Of a stretch of DNA of 64,000 bases, positions 54,731 to 62,823 are shown in pieces. Position 1 is the stretch's first letter. Every line of letters starts with the position of its first letter. The stretch is from Aquimarina longa SW024 (GTDB taxonomy: Bacteria > Bacteroidota > Bacteroidia > Flavobacteriales > Flavobacteriaceae): assembly GCF_001401755.1 (NCBI RefSeq), contig NZ_KQ474102.1, positions 296,952-360,951 on the forward strand, written 5' to 3'. Both the position numbers and the translations under genes were made by a program. The notes under the pieces are model-generated. The model searched no databases. It was not told the origin of the DNA and saw only the letters and a list, made by a program, of their open reading frames with translations.

Positions 54731-56605
54731 ATGAAAATACATAAAATTACACCCTTCCTATTTTTTGTATTTAAACTTTTAATTTCTCTATCTATTTCTG
54801 CTCAGAATACAATTGTAACTGATACTTATAAAAAAACAAAAGATTCAACACTTATATATCTTAAGAAAAAACAACATCTGGCACTACGCCTCAACAACAA
54901 AGACAGCATCATTAAAAGCTATATTGATTTAACAAATTTTCAAACATTTGAGCAACCAAAAAACACAGATACTAATGAGTTATTTTGGTTATTAAATTAT
55001 TGCAAAAACAACAATGATAAAAATTGTCGAATAAGAGGATATGTTATGTTAGCTAGACAAATGCATAAAAAAGAAGAATACCTACAAGCTGTAAAATATT
55101 ATAACAAAGCTGAAGAATTGTCTATAGATTATAAAAAAGGAATAACAGTATGGAGTTTATACATAAATCAAGCAGTTTTATTTAATGAATTATTAGAATC
55201 TGAATTTGCTAGAAAAAAATTAAAAAAATCTCTTGAGTACATCAAAGAAGATGAATATCATCTAAGAGCTATTACCCTATTAAATATAGCCTCTACATAT
55301 GATTCTAATAATCCAGCGGCAATGGTTTATTTTTCTAAAAAAACAATTAATCTTCTTAAAAAAACACCTAAAGATGAGAGCAAAAAAACCTTAAAAGTTG
55401 CAGCTAATAATATGGCTTATGGATATATATTACAAAACAAACTATTAGAAGCTTCTAAAATTATTGAAACCTATATCGATACAAACATTATTGCTGAAGA
55501 TGAGACATTTATTTTTCATACTATAGGAGAATTAAACTATAGATTAAAAAATTATGATAGAGCAATTGATTATTATAAAAAATCAATACAGAACAGTACA
55601 AATAAAAGTCCTATTACAGTTATTTCTAGTTTAAATGATCTAGCTGAAGTATATGAAATTAAAGGAGATCTAAAACAATCTATTTATTATTTAAAAGCTA
55701 AAAATAACTATCATCAAAAAATCACTAGAAATAATCTAAAAAAAGAGATTGCTCGGTCAGAAATTAATAAAAGACATATCGAAAAGAATAAATTAATTAC
55801 TCATCTTAAAAACAAAAATTTAAAAACCAATAAGCAAGTTTATAACAGCAAAATTATAGCATTAAGTTCAGGAATACTTACTGTAATATGCATTTTAATT
55901 TTTTTAACTATCTATCAAAAAAGTAGGCTGAAAATTGCACACCTAAACGAAAAAATAAGCTTAATTAGATTAAAATCATTACGATCCATAATGAATCCTC
56001 ATTTTTTGTTTAATTCATTTAACACACTACAAAGTTTTATTCTTCAAAAAAACAAGTTCGAAGCTAGTGAACATATGAGGCAGTTATCACATTTGATCCG
56101 AAAGATATTATCTAACTCTGATAGTTTATATATTCATTTTGCAGAAGAATTAGAAATTATAAAAACCTATATCGCTCTTGAAAACAAAAGGTTTAATGAC
56201 CAATTTAAATTAAAACTAGATATCGATGAGAACTTGTCTGAGTTAAATCCTAAAATACCTTCAATGATTATTCAACCCCATTTAGAAAATGCTGTTGTAC
56301 ACGGATTAAGTTCTAAAAATATAAAAATACTAAAATTATCTTTTCAGCAAAAGAAAGATAGTATCCTATGCATCATTGAAGATAATGGAATAGGTCGTAG
56401 AAAATCTTTAGAATTAAATAAGAAATTTAAAAATGATGTACACCTATCTATAGCATCAAGAAATACCTTAGAAAGAATAAAACTTTTAAAAAAAATAGGC
56501 TACAAAGAAACCTCCATAAAAATTATAGATCTCTATGATAGTTCTAAAATTCCAAACGGTACACGAATTATCATTAATCTACCTATAATAAACAACCACA
56601 TATGA
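54731..56605 (+). CDS. LytS/YehU-type sensor kinase with periplasmic TPRs
   Basis: A 624-aa sensor. Signal sequence (1-24), TPR repeats at about 85-340, one membrane helix at about 374-396, then a His_kinase domain. Phospho-acceptor His424 is in MNPHFLFNSFNTLQSFIL. The ATP-binding part has QPHLENAVVHGL and EDNGIGRRKSLEL. It overlaps the LytTR regulator by 4 bases (ATGA), a tight two-component pair. The TPR sensor type is a flavobacterial speciality. Input unknown. Confidence 0.93.
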   Translation: MKIHKITPFLFFVFKLLISLSISAQNTIVTDTYKKTKDSTLIYLKKKQHLALRLNNKDSIIKSYIDLTNFQTFEQPKNTDTNELFWLLNYCKNNNDKNCRIRGYVMLARQMHKKEEYLQAVKYYNKAEELSIDYKKGITVWSLYINQAVLFNELLESEFARKKLKKSLEYIKEDEYHLRAITLLNIASTYDSNNPAAMVYFSKKTINLLKKTPKDESKKTLKVAANNMAYGYILQNKLLEASKIIETYIDTNIIAEDETFIFHTIGELNYRLKNYDRAIDYYKKSIQNSTNKSPITVISSLNDLAEVYEIKGDLKQSIYYLKAKNNYHQKITRNNLKKEIARSEINKRHIEKNKLITHLKNKNLKTNKQVYNSKIIALSSGILTVICILIFLTIYQKSRLKIAHLNEKISLIRLKSLRSIMNPHFLFNSFNTLQSFILQKNKFEASEHMRQLSHLIRKILSNSDSLYIHFAEELEIIKTYIALENKRFNDQFKLKLDIDENLSELNPKIPSMIIQPHLENAVVHGLSSKNIKILKLSFQQKKDSILCIIEDNGIGRRKSLELNKKFKNDVHLSIASRNTLERIKLLKKIGYKETSIKIIDLYDSSKIPNGTRIIINLPIINNHI

Positions 56606-57357
56606 ACAATCCACTTAAATCTATTATTATTGATGATGAAAAAATGGCACGGAGTAGCTTAAAACTACTATTGAATACATACTGCACCCAAGTAGAAATA
56701 ATAGGAGAAGGATGGGATGAAGCATCTACAAAAATATTGTTTGAGAAACATCATCCAGATATTGTTTTTTTAGATATTCAGATAGGAAACAACACCATTT
56801 TTGATTTGATTCCTAATCTAAAACAAATGAATTTTAAAATAATTTTTATATCTGCACACAATGATTATGCACTAAAAGGATATAGATATAATGCTATTGA
56901 TTATCTATTAAAACCCATCGACCCTATTAAACTAAAAGAAGCAGTTGCTAAAGCAACTTTATATATCGGAAAAGAACGGCTTTCTAATAAAAAGAATCTT
57001 TCTCAAAATTTTAAAACTACTCAGCCTACAAGAGAATCTCCTAAACAAATTATAATATCAGACGCTAAAGGGCTACACTTTATTAAAACTGAAGACATTA
57101 TGTATTGTATTGCTGAAGGCAATTATACAATTATCACTTTTAGCAACCAACCAAAAATGATAGTCTCCAAAAACCTTAAGTTTTTTGAACAAGAATTATT
57201 ACCATTCAATTTTTTTAGAGCCCATAAATCAAACCTTATAAATCTAAACTATCTTAAACTATTAAGCAACGATAATGGTGGGCATATCATAATGAGTGAC
57301 GGAAAAACATTGTCTATATCAAGAGATCGTAAAAGAGAATTATTAAAACGAGTATAA
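56602..57357 (+). CDS. LytTR-family response regulator
   Basis: A 251-aa regulator. Receiver domain at 1-125 with acidic pair DDE (about 11-13), phospho-acceptor Asp at about 58 (VFLDIQIG) and the KPID lysine (about 109). The LytTR DNA-binding domain is at about 150-248 (IMYCIAEGNYTIITFSNQPK onward, FFRAHKSNLINLNYLK). It is translationally coupled to the kinase. Targets unknown; the small gene and secreted protein just downstream are candidates. Confidence 0.94.
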   Translation: MNNPLKSIIIDDEKMARSSLKLLLNTYCTQVEIIGEGWDEASTKILFEKHHPDIVFLDIQIGNNTIFDLIPNLKQMNFKIIFISAHNDYALKGYRYNAIDYLLKPIDPIKLKEAVAKATLYIGKERLSNKKNLSQNFKTTQPTRESPKQIIISDAKGLHFIKTEDIMYCIAEGNYTIITFSNQPKMIVSKNLKFFEQELLPFNFFRAHKSNLINLNYLKLLSNDNGGHIIMSDGKTLSISRDRKRELLKRV

Positions 57358-57395
57358 ACTACTTAGATTTTTATGTTTTTTTGTACTTTTAAAGT

Positions 57396-57548
57396 ATGCA
57401 AAAACATGTTTTTTTGGTAATCGCTAAATTCAATAAAGTAATCCTTCCTAGTTTTACTAAAAAGCGTCTAGATCTTAACAAAGCCTCTAAATTACAACTT
57501 CTTATATTTGGATGGAAATTATATGTAATCAAAAAAGCTTTAGGTTGA
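57396..57548 (+). CDS. Small conserved flavobacterial protein, 50 aa
   Basis: ATG 57396 to TGA 57546-57548. The product begins MQKHVFLVIAKFNKVILPSF, continues TKKRLDLNKASKLQLLIFGW and ends KLYVIKKALG. Residues 15-45 match a short family that recurs in flavobacteria (pattern ILPSFTKK.LDL.KASK.QLLI.GW) and is often mislabelled SsrA-binding protein. It is basic, with an amphipathic helix. The antisense ORF over the same bases is a shadow. Confidence 0.75.
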   Translation: MQKHVFLVIAKFNKVILPSFTKKRLDLNKASKLQLLIFGWKLYVIKKALG

Positions 57549-57649
57549 AAATCATTATTTAGTAAATAATAAAAAAATGCAACACCCATTATTATCTCTC
57601 GTATTTAATAATGAAGTTATCATTCCAATAAAGAATTAAAAAGAATCAT

Positions 57650-58462
57650 ATGAAAAAATGGATTATTCTAGGGGTGAGTATACTAGGTATGCTTCCCTTA
57701 AAAGCATTTACTACAATTATAGAACAAAATTATAGAATTGACCATATTCAATCTGATGAAATAACAGCTATAATTAATAAGAATACATCAGAAAAAGAAT
57801 TAGAAGATCTAAAAAAATTCTTTTCAGAGAATAGCATAGAATTACTTATAAAAAAAATAAATTATAATGATAAAAATGAGATTACTAGCCTGAATATTAT
57901 TCTTAAAAAAGGAAATTCAAAAAGTCAATACTCTTCCTCATCACAAACTCCTATTTCAGAAATAGAATTGGGTTACAAAGATGGCAGTTTGTTTATCTCT
58001 AGTTCTGGTATGTTTGATATTGCAACTTGGAAGAATCAATCTGGATTTAATAACCCAAAAATCGATATAGATAGTATCATAAAGAAACATCGTTTTGCTT
58101 TTAATTTTGATAAAGAAAAAGATTCTGTATTCTTTAATGGACATTTTGATATTCAAAAATTAAAAGAACAAATAATGGAATCTTTTAATTTTGAAGAAAA
58201 TAATGCTCAAAATTTCTCTTTTAGTGGACCACAAACACATAACTTTCAGAATTCCACATCTAGGAGATTTAGTTTTGTTGATAACCCATATATTGAAAAA
58301 TTGATTATCATTGATGGAAAAGAAACTGATTTTAAAACCTTAGATTCTTTAGCTAAATCAGACATGTTAGCTGAAGTAGATTTCTTAAAACCCGAAACAG
58401 CGATTAGTATTTATGGGGATAAAGCTAAAGATGGAGCAATAATTGCCACATCCAAAAAATAA
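57650..58462 (+). CDS. Secreted protein with TonB-plug-like C-terminus
   Basis: A 270-aa protein with a signal peptide (1-19). The middle is charged and low in hydrophobics. The C-terminal 60 residues (PYIEKLIIIDGKETDFKTLD, then LKPETAISIYGDKAKDGAII) match the motif seen at the end of M56/BlaR1-like flavobacterial proteins and in TonB-receptor plug domains. The plug motif with no barrel and no membrane peptidase suggests a partner-binding module. It has a terminator directly after. Function unknown. Confidence 0.78.
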   Translation: MKKWIILGVSILGMLPLKAFTTIIEQNYRIDHIQSDEITAIINKNTSEKELEDLKKFFSENSIELLIKKINYNDKNEITSLNIILKKGNSKSQYSSSSQTPISEIELGYKDGSLFISSSGMFDIATWKNQSGFNNPKIDIDSIIKKHRFAFNFDKEKDSVFFNGHFDIQKLKEQIMESFNFEENNAQNFSFSGPQTHNFQNSTSRRFSFVDNPYIEKLIIIDGKETDFKTLDSLAKSDMLAEVDFLKPETAISIYGDKAKDGAIIATSKK

Positions 58463-58476
58463 AACTCAATATGAGC

Positions 58477-58504
58477 AGCTTTCGGTAAAATGAAAGCTTT
58501 TTTT
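58477..58504 (+). terminator. Rho-independent terminator
   Basis: AGCTTTC pairs with GAAAGCT around an 8-base loop, followed by T7. Lies 15 bases after the secreted protein gene and 5 bases before the apt stop on the other strand. Confidence 0.85.
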
Positions 58505-58508
58505 ATAT

Positions 58509-59024
58509 TCAATATTTTAAAAGAGCGGATACCGGAGTATTAAGTTGCTCTCTTCCTTTTAGAAAACCCAATTCCATAATAAAATTACACTGCACTACTA
58601 CCCCTCCTAACTCTTCTACCAAATCACAAACTGCTTTAGCCGTACCTCCAGTAGCAAGTACATCATCATGAATTAGAACATATTCTCCTTCTTTAATAGC
58701 ATCTACATGTATTTCTAAAGAATCTTTGCCATACTCTAAATTATAACTTTTAGAATTCACATCGTATGGTAGTTTTCCTTTTTTTCTTACTGGTATAAAT
58801 CCTGCTTTTAAACGTTCTGCAATCATACTTCCCATAATAAATCCTCTAGCCTCTATACCTATTACTTTATCAATTCTAGTAGCTTCTGGACATAATTCAA
58901 CCAATTGATCTGCACAGCTTATTAAAGCTTTAGGGTTTGCTAATAGAGGGGTAATATCTTTAAATAGAATTCCTGGTTTTGGAAAATCAGTAATATCTCT
59001 GATATAATCTTGTATATTCATCAA
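58509..59024 (-). CDS. apt: Adenine phosphoribosyltransferase
   Basis: A 171-aa enzyme that salvages adenine to AMP with PRPP. The PRPP loop is in EYVLIHDDVLATGGTAKAVC (about 115-134). FPKPGILFKDITPLLANPKA near the N-terminus and ARGFIMGSMIAERLKAGFIP are family hallmarks. Two adjacent ATGs begin it; the second (59021) is equally possible. Confidence 0.95.
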   Translation of the reverse strand: MMNIQDYIRDITDFPKPGILFKDITPLLANPKALISCADQLVELCPEATRIDKVIGIEARGFIMGSMIAERLKAGFIPVRKKGKLPYDVNSKSYNLEYGKDSLEIHVDAIKEGEYVLIHDDVLATGGTAKAVCDLVEELGGVVVQCNFIMELGFLKGREQLNTPVSALLKY

Positions 59025-59110
59025 CCGAAAATAATGAAATTTAGAAAAAGAGGCTAAAAAAAGAGAAAAATAGCTAAAAAAATCAATTAATAATTTTTAA
59101 AATATCAAAT

Positions 59111-59647
59111 ATGCTAACATTAGCAGGAATACTAATGATTCTTGCAGAAATCATCATATTTATTATCAAACCATTTATTAGAATATCTAAAATACTAAAT
59201 TGGTTTATTGTACGTCGTAATTTTCATATGATTAGGTATTGTATTGGTCTAGCATTAAGTGTTATTTCTGGCATATTTTTTTTTATACAGAACCTAGTAA
59301 CTGCCTATGCTGTACAATACCCTTGGTATTGAAGAACGTAAAAATTATGAAGTAACACAATTTAAAGCTAAAACACAAAAAACAATGGCAGATGCACAAC
59401 CTTATGAAAATGCAAAATTGGTAACCACGGACTTACTCACCAAGAACGAGCAGAATGGAAGTATAAAACCCCTTTATATATAGCAAGAGAGCTTGAAGAA
59501 TTAAAATTATCAGAAATTTATATCCAAGATGGAGGTAAATAAAATAATGATGAAAATTTGTTACAATCATTAATTGGTACTGATCTAGCTAAAAAGATGA
59601 TGTTAAAAAACAATCTTATCTCTGTGAAACAAATTAATAAATTTTAA
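59111..59647 (+). pseudogene. Decayed membrane-protein gene
   Basis: The first frame (ATG 59111) gives two hydrophobic helices (LTLAGILMILAEIIIFIIKP and IGLALSVISGIFFFIQNLVT) and stops at 59330-59332. Plausible coding continues in the next frame as LGIEERKNYEVTQFKAKTQK through ENAKLVTTD, then in a third as HGLTHQERAEWKYKTPLYIA to an in-frame TAA, then DENLLQSLIGTDLAKKMMLK to the TAA at 59645-59647. Two frameshifts and one stop within one coherent protein indicate a pseudogene. Family not recognised. It lies just outside the island inserted at the tRNA-Arg. Confidence 0.6.
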
Positions 59648-59747
59648 TTAAAAGTATATTAATAAGCTACTTGATTCTTTTTTTAGCATCGCTTTTCAGG
59701 AAAACTTCAAGTAGTTTTTTTCTCACTATAAAAAAATCAATATAAGT

Positions 59748-59779
59748 TTTGTCAGATATATAAAAAACACATATATTTG
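59748..59779 (+). promoter_or_regulatory. Promoter of tRNA-Arg
   Basis: TTTG at 59748-59751 and TATATTTG at 59772-59779, 20 bases apart, a full match to the Bacteroidota promoter. The tRNA starts 13 bases downstream. Confidence 0.75.
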
Positions 59780-59791
59780 CACCCGCAAAAA

Positions 59792-59865
59792 GGCCTCGTA
59801 GCATAACTGAATAGTGCACTTGATTACGGCTCAAGAGGTTGCAGGTTTGAATCCTGCCGAGGTCA
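59792..59865 (+). tRNA. tRNA-Arg (ACG)
   Basis: Acceptor GGCCTCG/CGAGGTC (one G-U), anticodon stem CTTGA/TCAAG with loop TTACGGC, anticodon ACG, T arm GCAGG/CCTGC with TTTGAAT. 74 nt without CCA. Its 3' part is the insertion site of the element to the right. Confidence 0.93.
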
Positions 59866-61408
59866 CAGAAGCGGACAAATTAGGTAAAACTAATTCTTGT
59901 CCGCTTTTATTTTTCAGTAGACTCTTTGATAAACAGCTTGTTAACTCCATTATTGGATTTATAGAAGAAGTTTGAACTCGGTCATTTTTTCGATTATACA
60001 CTATTCCATCGGGAAAGAGTATTTTTTGTAATTTTTGCTTCCCTGTATAATCACTTAACTCCCATATTTTGTGAAGGTTAGAAAATAATAGCAAAGCTTT
60101 CTCAATATAATTATCAAGGTTTGAACTCAAAGAACTACTATTCTGGATTTCTTGCTCAATTTCTGCTTTTTCATTAGTAAACTTATCCTTGAATTTTCGA
60201 TACAATTCAACTTCAATTTCACCAATTACATAACGTTCCTGCATCTTCTCGATTTTATCTTCCAGAACCTTTAGATTCTTTTGTAATATTGGGAGATTAT
60301 CTTTATCTGTTTTATTAAAATATTCGAAAGTCCATTTTAGTTGCTTTTTAAGTGGAGCAACTAGTTTTTTATCTATTTGGTATATGCTCAATATATCTTT
60401 GAAATACTGATGCAGTATTCCTGAATTACGATTACAAGAACAACCGTTGGTTTTGCATTTGTAATAATAAATCCCTTTAGCTTTTACAATAAAACCAGTA
60501 AGAGGACTTTTGCAAGAAGCGCAACTGGCAAAACCTTTTAGAGGTAGATTCCCATTCTTTACATTATGTTTACTTTTTTGTTTATTAACACCATTAACCT
60601 TAAGAAATACTTCTTTAGAAACTATAGGTTTATGGATTCCTTTCACTACTTTTCCTTCTATTAAGCTATGAGAGAGCAATCCGCAATAGACAGGATTCCT
60701 AAACATATCCGAAATCCGTTGTTTATAGATTTTTAGTCCTAGTTTTTTTAAACGCTCTACAATCTCAACATTAGTAAGATTTTCATTAGCTTTCCATAAA
60801 AATGCCTTTTTTACTAGTGGAGCTTGGTCACTATGCACTATAATAGGCTTATTGCTTTCATTTCTTGTATTCTTATAGCCCAATGGTGCAACTCCCATAA
60901 AGTAACCATTTAACAGCCTATGTCGCATACCTCTGATCGTATTAGTACTTTTTACATCATTATCATATCTACTATACAACAAATGAAAACCTTGCATAAA
61001 AGTTCCAGTAGGTGTATCACTATCTACATTTTGAGCAATAGACAATACTTTAATCCCCTTTTTCTTTAGATTCTCTACAGTAGCGATAGCAAGCCCACCT
61101 GTTCTTGAATAACGATCTAAACTATACACGATAATATTAGTGATTTTCTTACGCTTTACATAAGCCAACATCTCTTTATAAGCTTTTCGTTCGTCAGTTT
61201 TAGCACTCTCATTAATTCCTCCAAAATAAGCATAGACGACATAGCCATTTTGCTTAGCAAAATCTTCACATAATTGTTTTTGACTCTCTAAGCTAGTATT
61301 CTCTTTTTGTTTGATATCAGATACTCTAGTGTAGATAACCGCTTTATTGTTTCTAACGATTTTATTAGTATTCTGTTTTGCAAAACTTTGAAAGTGTTCT
61401 AATCCCAT
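59831..61408 (-). CDS. Large serine recombinase (integrase) at tRNA-Arg
   Basis: A 525-aa large serine recombinase. The resolvase domain is at about 22-165 with catalytic Ser30 in VIYTRVSD and the active-site arginines in YSLDRYSRTGG. The Recombinase domain (about 185-275) and zinc ribbon (CASCKSPLTG onward, about 292-328) precede a coiled-coil C-terminal part. The last 11 residues, VTSAGFKPATS, are encoded by the tRNA-Arg 3' half, so the stop lies inside the tRNA gene. It is probably the integrase of the element, and excision or integration would change its C-terminus. The small gene at 61412 precedes it by 3 bases. Confidence 0.9.
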   Translation of the reverse strand: MGLEHFQSFAKQNTNKIVRNNKAVIYTRVSDIKQKENTSLESQKQLCEDFAKQNGYVVYAYFGGINESAKTDERKAYKEMLAYVKRKKITNIIVYSLDRYSRTGGLAIATVENLKKKGIKVLSIAQNVDSDTPTGTFMQGFHLLYSRYDNDVKSTNTIRGMRHRLLNGYFMGVAPLGYKNTRNESNKPIIVHSDQAPLVKKAFLWKANENLTNVEIVERLKKLGLKIYKQRISDMFRNPVYCGLLSHSLIEGKVVKGIHKPIVSKEVFLKVNGVNKQKSKHNVKNGNLPLKGFASCASCKSPLTGFIVKAKGIYYYKCKTNGCSCNRNSGILHQYFKDILSIYQIDKKLVAPLKKQLKWTFEYFNKTDKDNLPILQKNLKVLEDKIEKMQERYVIGEIEVELYRKFKDKFTNEKAEIEQEIQNSSSLSSNLDNYIEKALLLFSNLHKIWELSDYTGKQKLQKILFPDGIVYNRKNDRVQTSSINPIMELTSCLSKSLLKNKSGQELVLPNLSASVTSAGFKPATS

Positions 61409-61411
61409 CTT

Positions 61412-61564
61412 TTATAATAATTTATGTACTAATAATGATACTTCTTTTAAGGTGGTAATAATCTTCAATACTTCTTGATCCGATAGCTTTTCAAATCCAT
61501 CAAAAGAGCGAAGCTCATCGATTGTCAATACACGTAAATCATTCTCTTTTTTAGCGTCTTCCAT
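61412..61564 (-). CDS. 50-aa protein directly upstream of the recombinase
   Basis: ATG 61564 to TAA 61412: MEDAKKENDLRVLTIDELRS, then FDGFEKLSDQEVLKIITTLK and EVSLLVHKLL. Acidic, helical, with no recognised domain. The stop is 3 bases before the recombinase ATG, so the two are co-translated. Small genes next to large serine recombinases can encode recombination directionality factors, but here the role is only a positional guess. Confidence 0.65.
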   Translation of the reverse strand: MEDAKKENDLRVLTIDELRSFDGFEKLSDQEVLKIITTLKEVSLLVHKLL

Positions 61565-61569
61565 TTAAG

Positions 61570-61600
61570 TATATATTCGTTTTCTAAAAACGAATATATA
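61570..61600 (-). promoter_or_regulatory. Perfect 14-bp inverted repeat before the recombinase operon
   Basis: TATATATTCGTTTT and AAAACGAATATATA flank CTA, ending 5 bases before the 50-aa gene's ATG. As RNA it would hide the ribosome-binding region; as DNA it could be an operator. Confidence 0.6.
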
Positions 61601-62102
61601 GCCATAGCTTGTCTTAAATTCTACTCTTGATAATATTGACTCAGCTAAGAAAACTTTGTCACACATATGGACAATTTTGTTTTTTGCTAGTCTTCTATTT
61701 TCTGTGTAATAAATTGATTTTATGAACATAGAAGTCTGGCGTAAGACAATTTTTTACCTTGTCTAATATCATTATTATTTTTATGAGATACAAAACTTTT
61801 TGAGAATTAAGACAATACAGAAGATCATGCTGGTGTAAAAATAACATAGAGATAGAAATCGTTTTTTATTTAACAAAAAGGTTAATGAGCATTCAATCCT
61901 TTGATTTTCAAAATGTATCTATGGTTATTTAATAAGTATATTTACATATAAATATTGAGGTTTTACCATAATGAAAATTCAAAATTTCTTCTCATATTGC
62001 ATTTTATAAATAAAACTATTTATTCATAAGGATTTCATTTGAATAGATTAACTTTTTCCATTATCAACCCCAGATAAAGTATAGGAATTAGCATTACTTT
62101 AA
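61601..62102. other. Gene-free stretch inside the element
   Basis: About 500 bases. A TAAGACAAT-type motif recurs near 61750 and 61808, with the related GTCTTAA at 61611 and TTGTCTAA at 61760. No ORF of note. Confidence 0.35.
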
Positions 62103-62141
62103 ATTATCTTAGGTACTTAATTTATAAAAATCTAAGATAAT
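62103..62141 (+). promoter_or_regulatory. 10-bp inverted repeat over a start codon
   Basis: ATTATCTTAG (62103-62112) pairs with CTAAGATAAT (62132-62141), the latter overlapping the ATG at 62140. Could limit translation of the small lipoprotein. Confidence 0.4.
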
Positions 62142-62274
62142 GAAGAAATTAGTTTTTGCCTTAATTCTACTATATGCAATAAGTTTTATCTATGTGGGAT
62201 GTTCTCCTGAACCGCTAGATCAACATGATGAAAAATTACTTGATAAAGACGAAATACAAGAAGGAGATATTTAA
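62140..62274 (+). CDS. Small lipoprotein, 44 aa
   Basis: MKKLVFALILLYAISFIYVG, then CSPEPLDQHDEKLLDKDEIQ and EGDI. The lipobox is YVGC at about 18-21, and the mature part is an acidic tail of 23 residues. Lysis-type and entry-exclusion lipoproteins of mobile elements are this small, but no family is recognised. It overlaps the next frame by 50 bases. Confidence 0.6.
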   Translation: MKKLVFALILLYAISFIYVGCSPEPLDQHDEKLLDKDEIQEGDI

Positions 62275-62650
62275 AGAATTTGTGATAGGAGGGTTAATAT
62301 TACTATGCTCTATATTACCATATATACACGATATAGTACCCAAGGGTATTCCTTCTAAAATCTCTGGGTACTCTTCATTAAGAGTTTTTTTATATGTAGT
62401 TTTAGTGAACCTATTTGGTTTAATAGGTTGGCTAATTGCTTATTTTGAAGCTAAAGGAAAACGATATCGATTTGTGATCATTGTTCCAATCATAAATGTT
62501 CTTTATCAGTTATGTATTTATATTCTAAACCTAAAAAAAACATCATTTAATGATATAAATCTAAAATTTTTAATCACTCTCTCTGCTTGTATATTAATAT
62601 TCTTGTTTTATTTCTTGAGAAAGTTTAAAAAAAATACAGAAAAGATATGA
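62225..62650 (+). CDS. Four-helix inner-membrane protein
   Basis: A 141-aa protein with hydrophobic segments at about 20-38, 52-74, 84-104 and 113-132 and short basic loops. The frame starts at ATG 62225 or 62228, inside the small lipoprotein gene. A GTG at 62282 just after that gene is another possible start. The next gene overlaps its stop (ATGA at 62647-62650). Function unknown; the small-gene trio reads like accessory membrane functions of a mobile element. Confidence 0.6.
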   Translation: MMKNYLIKTKYKKEIFKEFVIGGLILLCSILPYIHDIVPKGIPSKISGYSSLRVFLYVVLVNLFGLIGWLIAYFEAKGKRYRFVIIVPIINVLYQLCIYILNLKKTSFNDINLKFLITLSACILIFLFYFLRKFKKNTEKI

Positions 62651-62823
62651 GTCTTAATAACCTGTATTATGCTCTTCTATTAGACGAATATCGTAAAGAT
62701 TTAAAGCCAGAAGAAAAAGAAAAACTTAGGAGCCAGATACGTAAAAACTCAAAAATTACTCTTGAAGGGTTACTTGATTTGTTAGAGAAATCAATTGATA
62801 AAATTAATAAGACGGAGGAGTAA
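62647..62823 (+). CDS. 58-aa helical protein, translationally coupled
   Basis: ATG 62647 overlaps the previous stop. The product is MSLNNLYYALLLDEYRKDLK, then PEEKEKLRSQIRKNSKITLE and GLLDLLEKSIDKINKTEE, charged and helical. It abuts the convergent HTH gene with no gap (62823/62824). Function unknown. Confidence 0.6.
   Translation: MSLNNLYYALLLDEYRKDLKPEEKEKLRSQIRKNSKITLEGLLDLLEKSIDKINKTEE

Noticed and set aside
57389..57589. 66-aa minus-strand ORF
   Set aside because: Antisense to the 50-aa plus-strand gene, which has the better start and recognisable pattern.
59831..59865. VTSAGFKPATS tail of the recombinase as a functional domain
   Set aside because: The residues come from the tRNA sequence; the tail is a result of the insertion site rather than a conserved domain.
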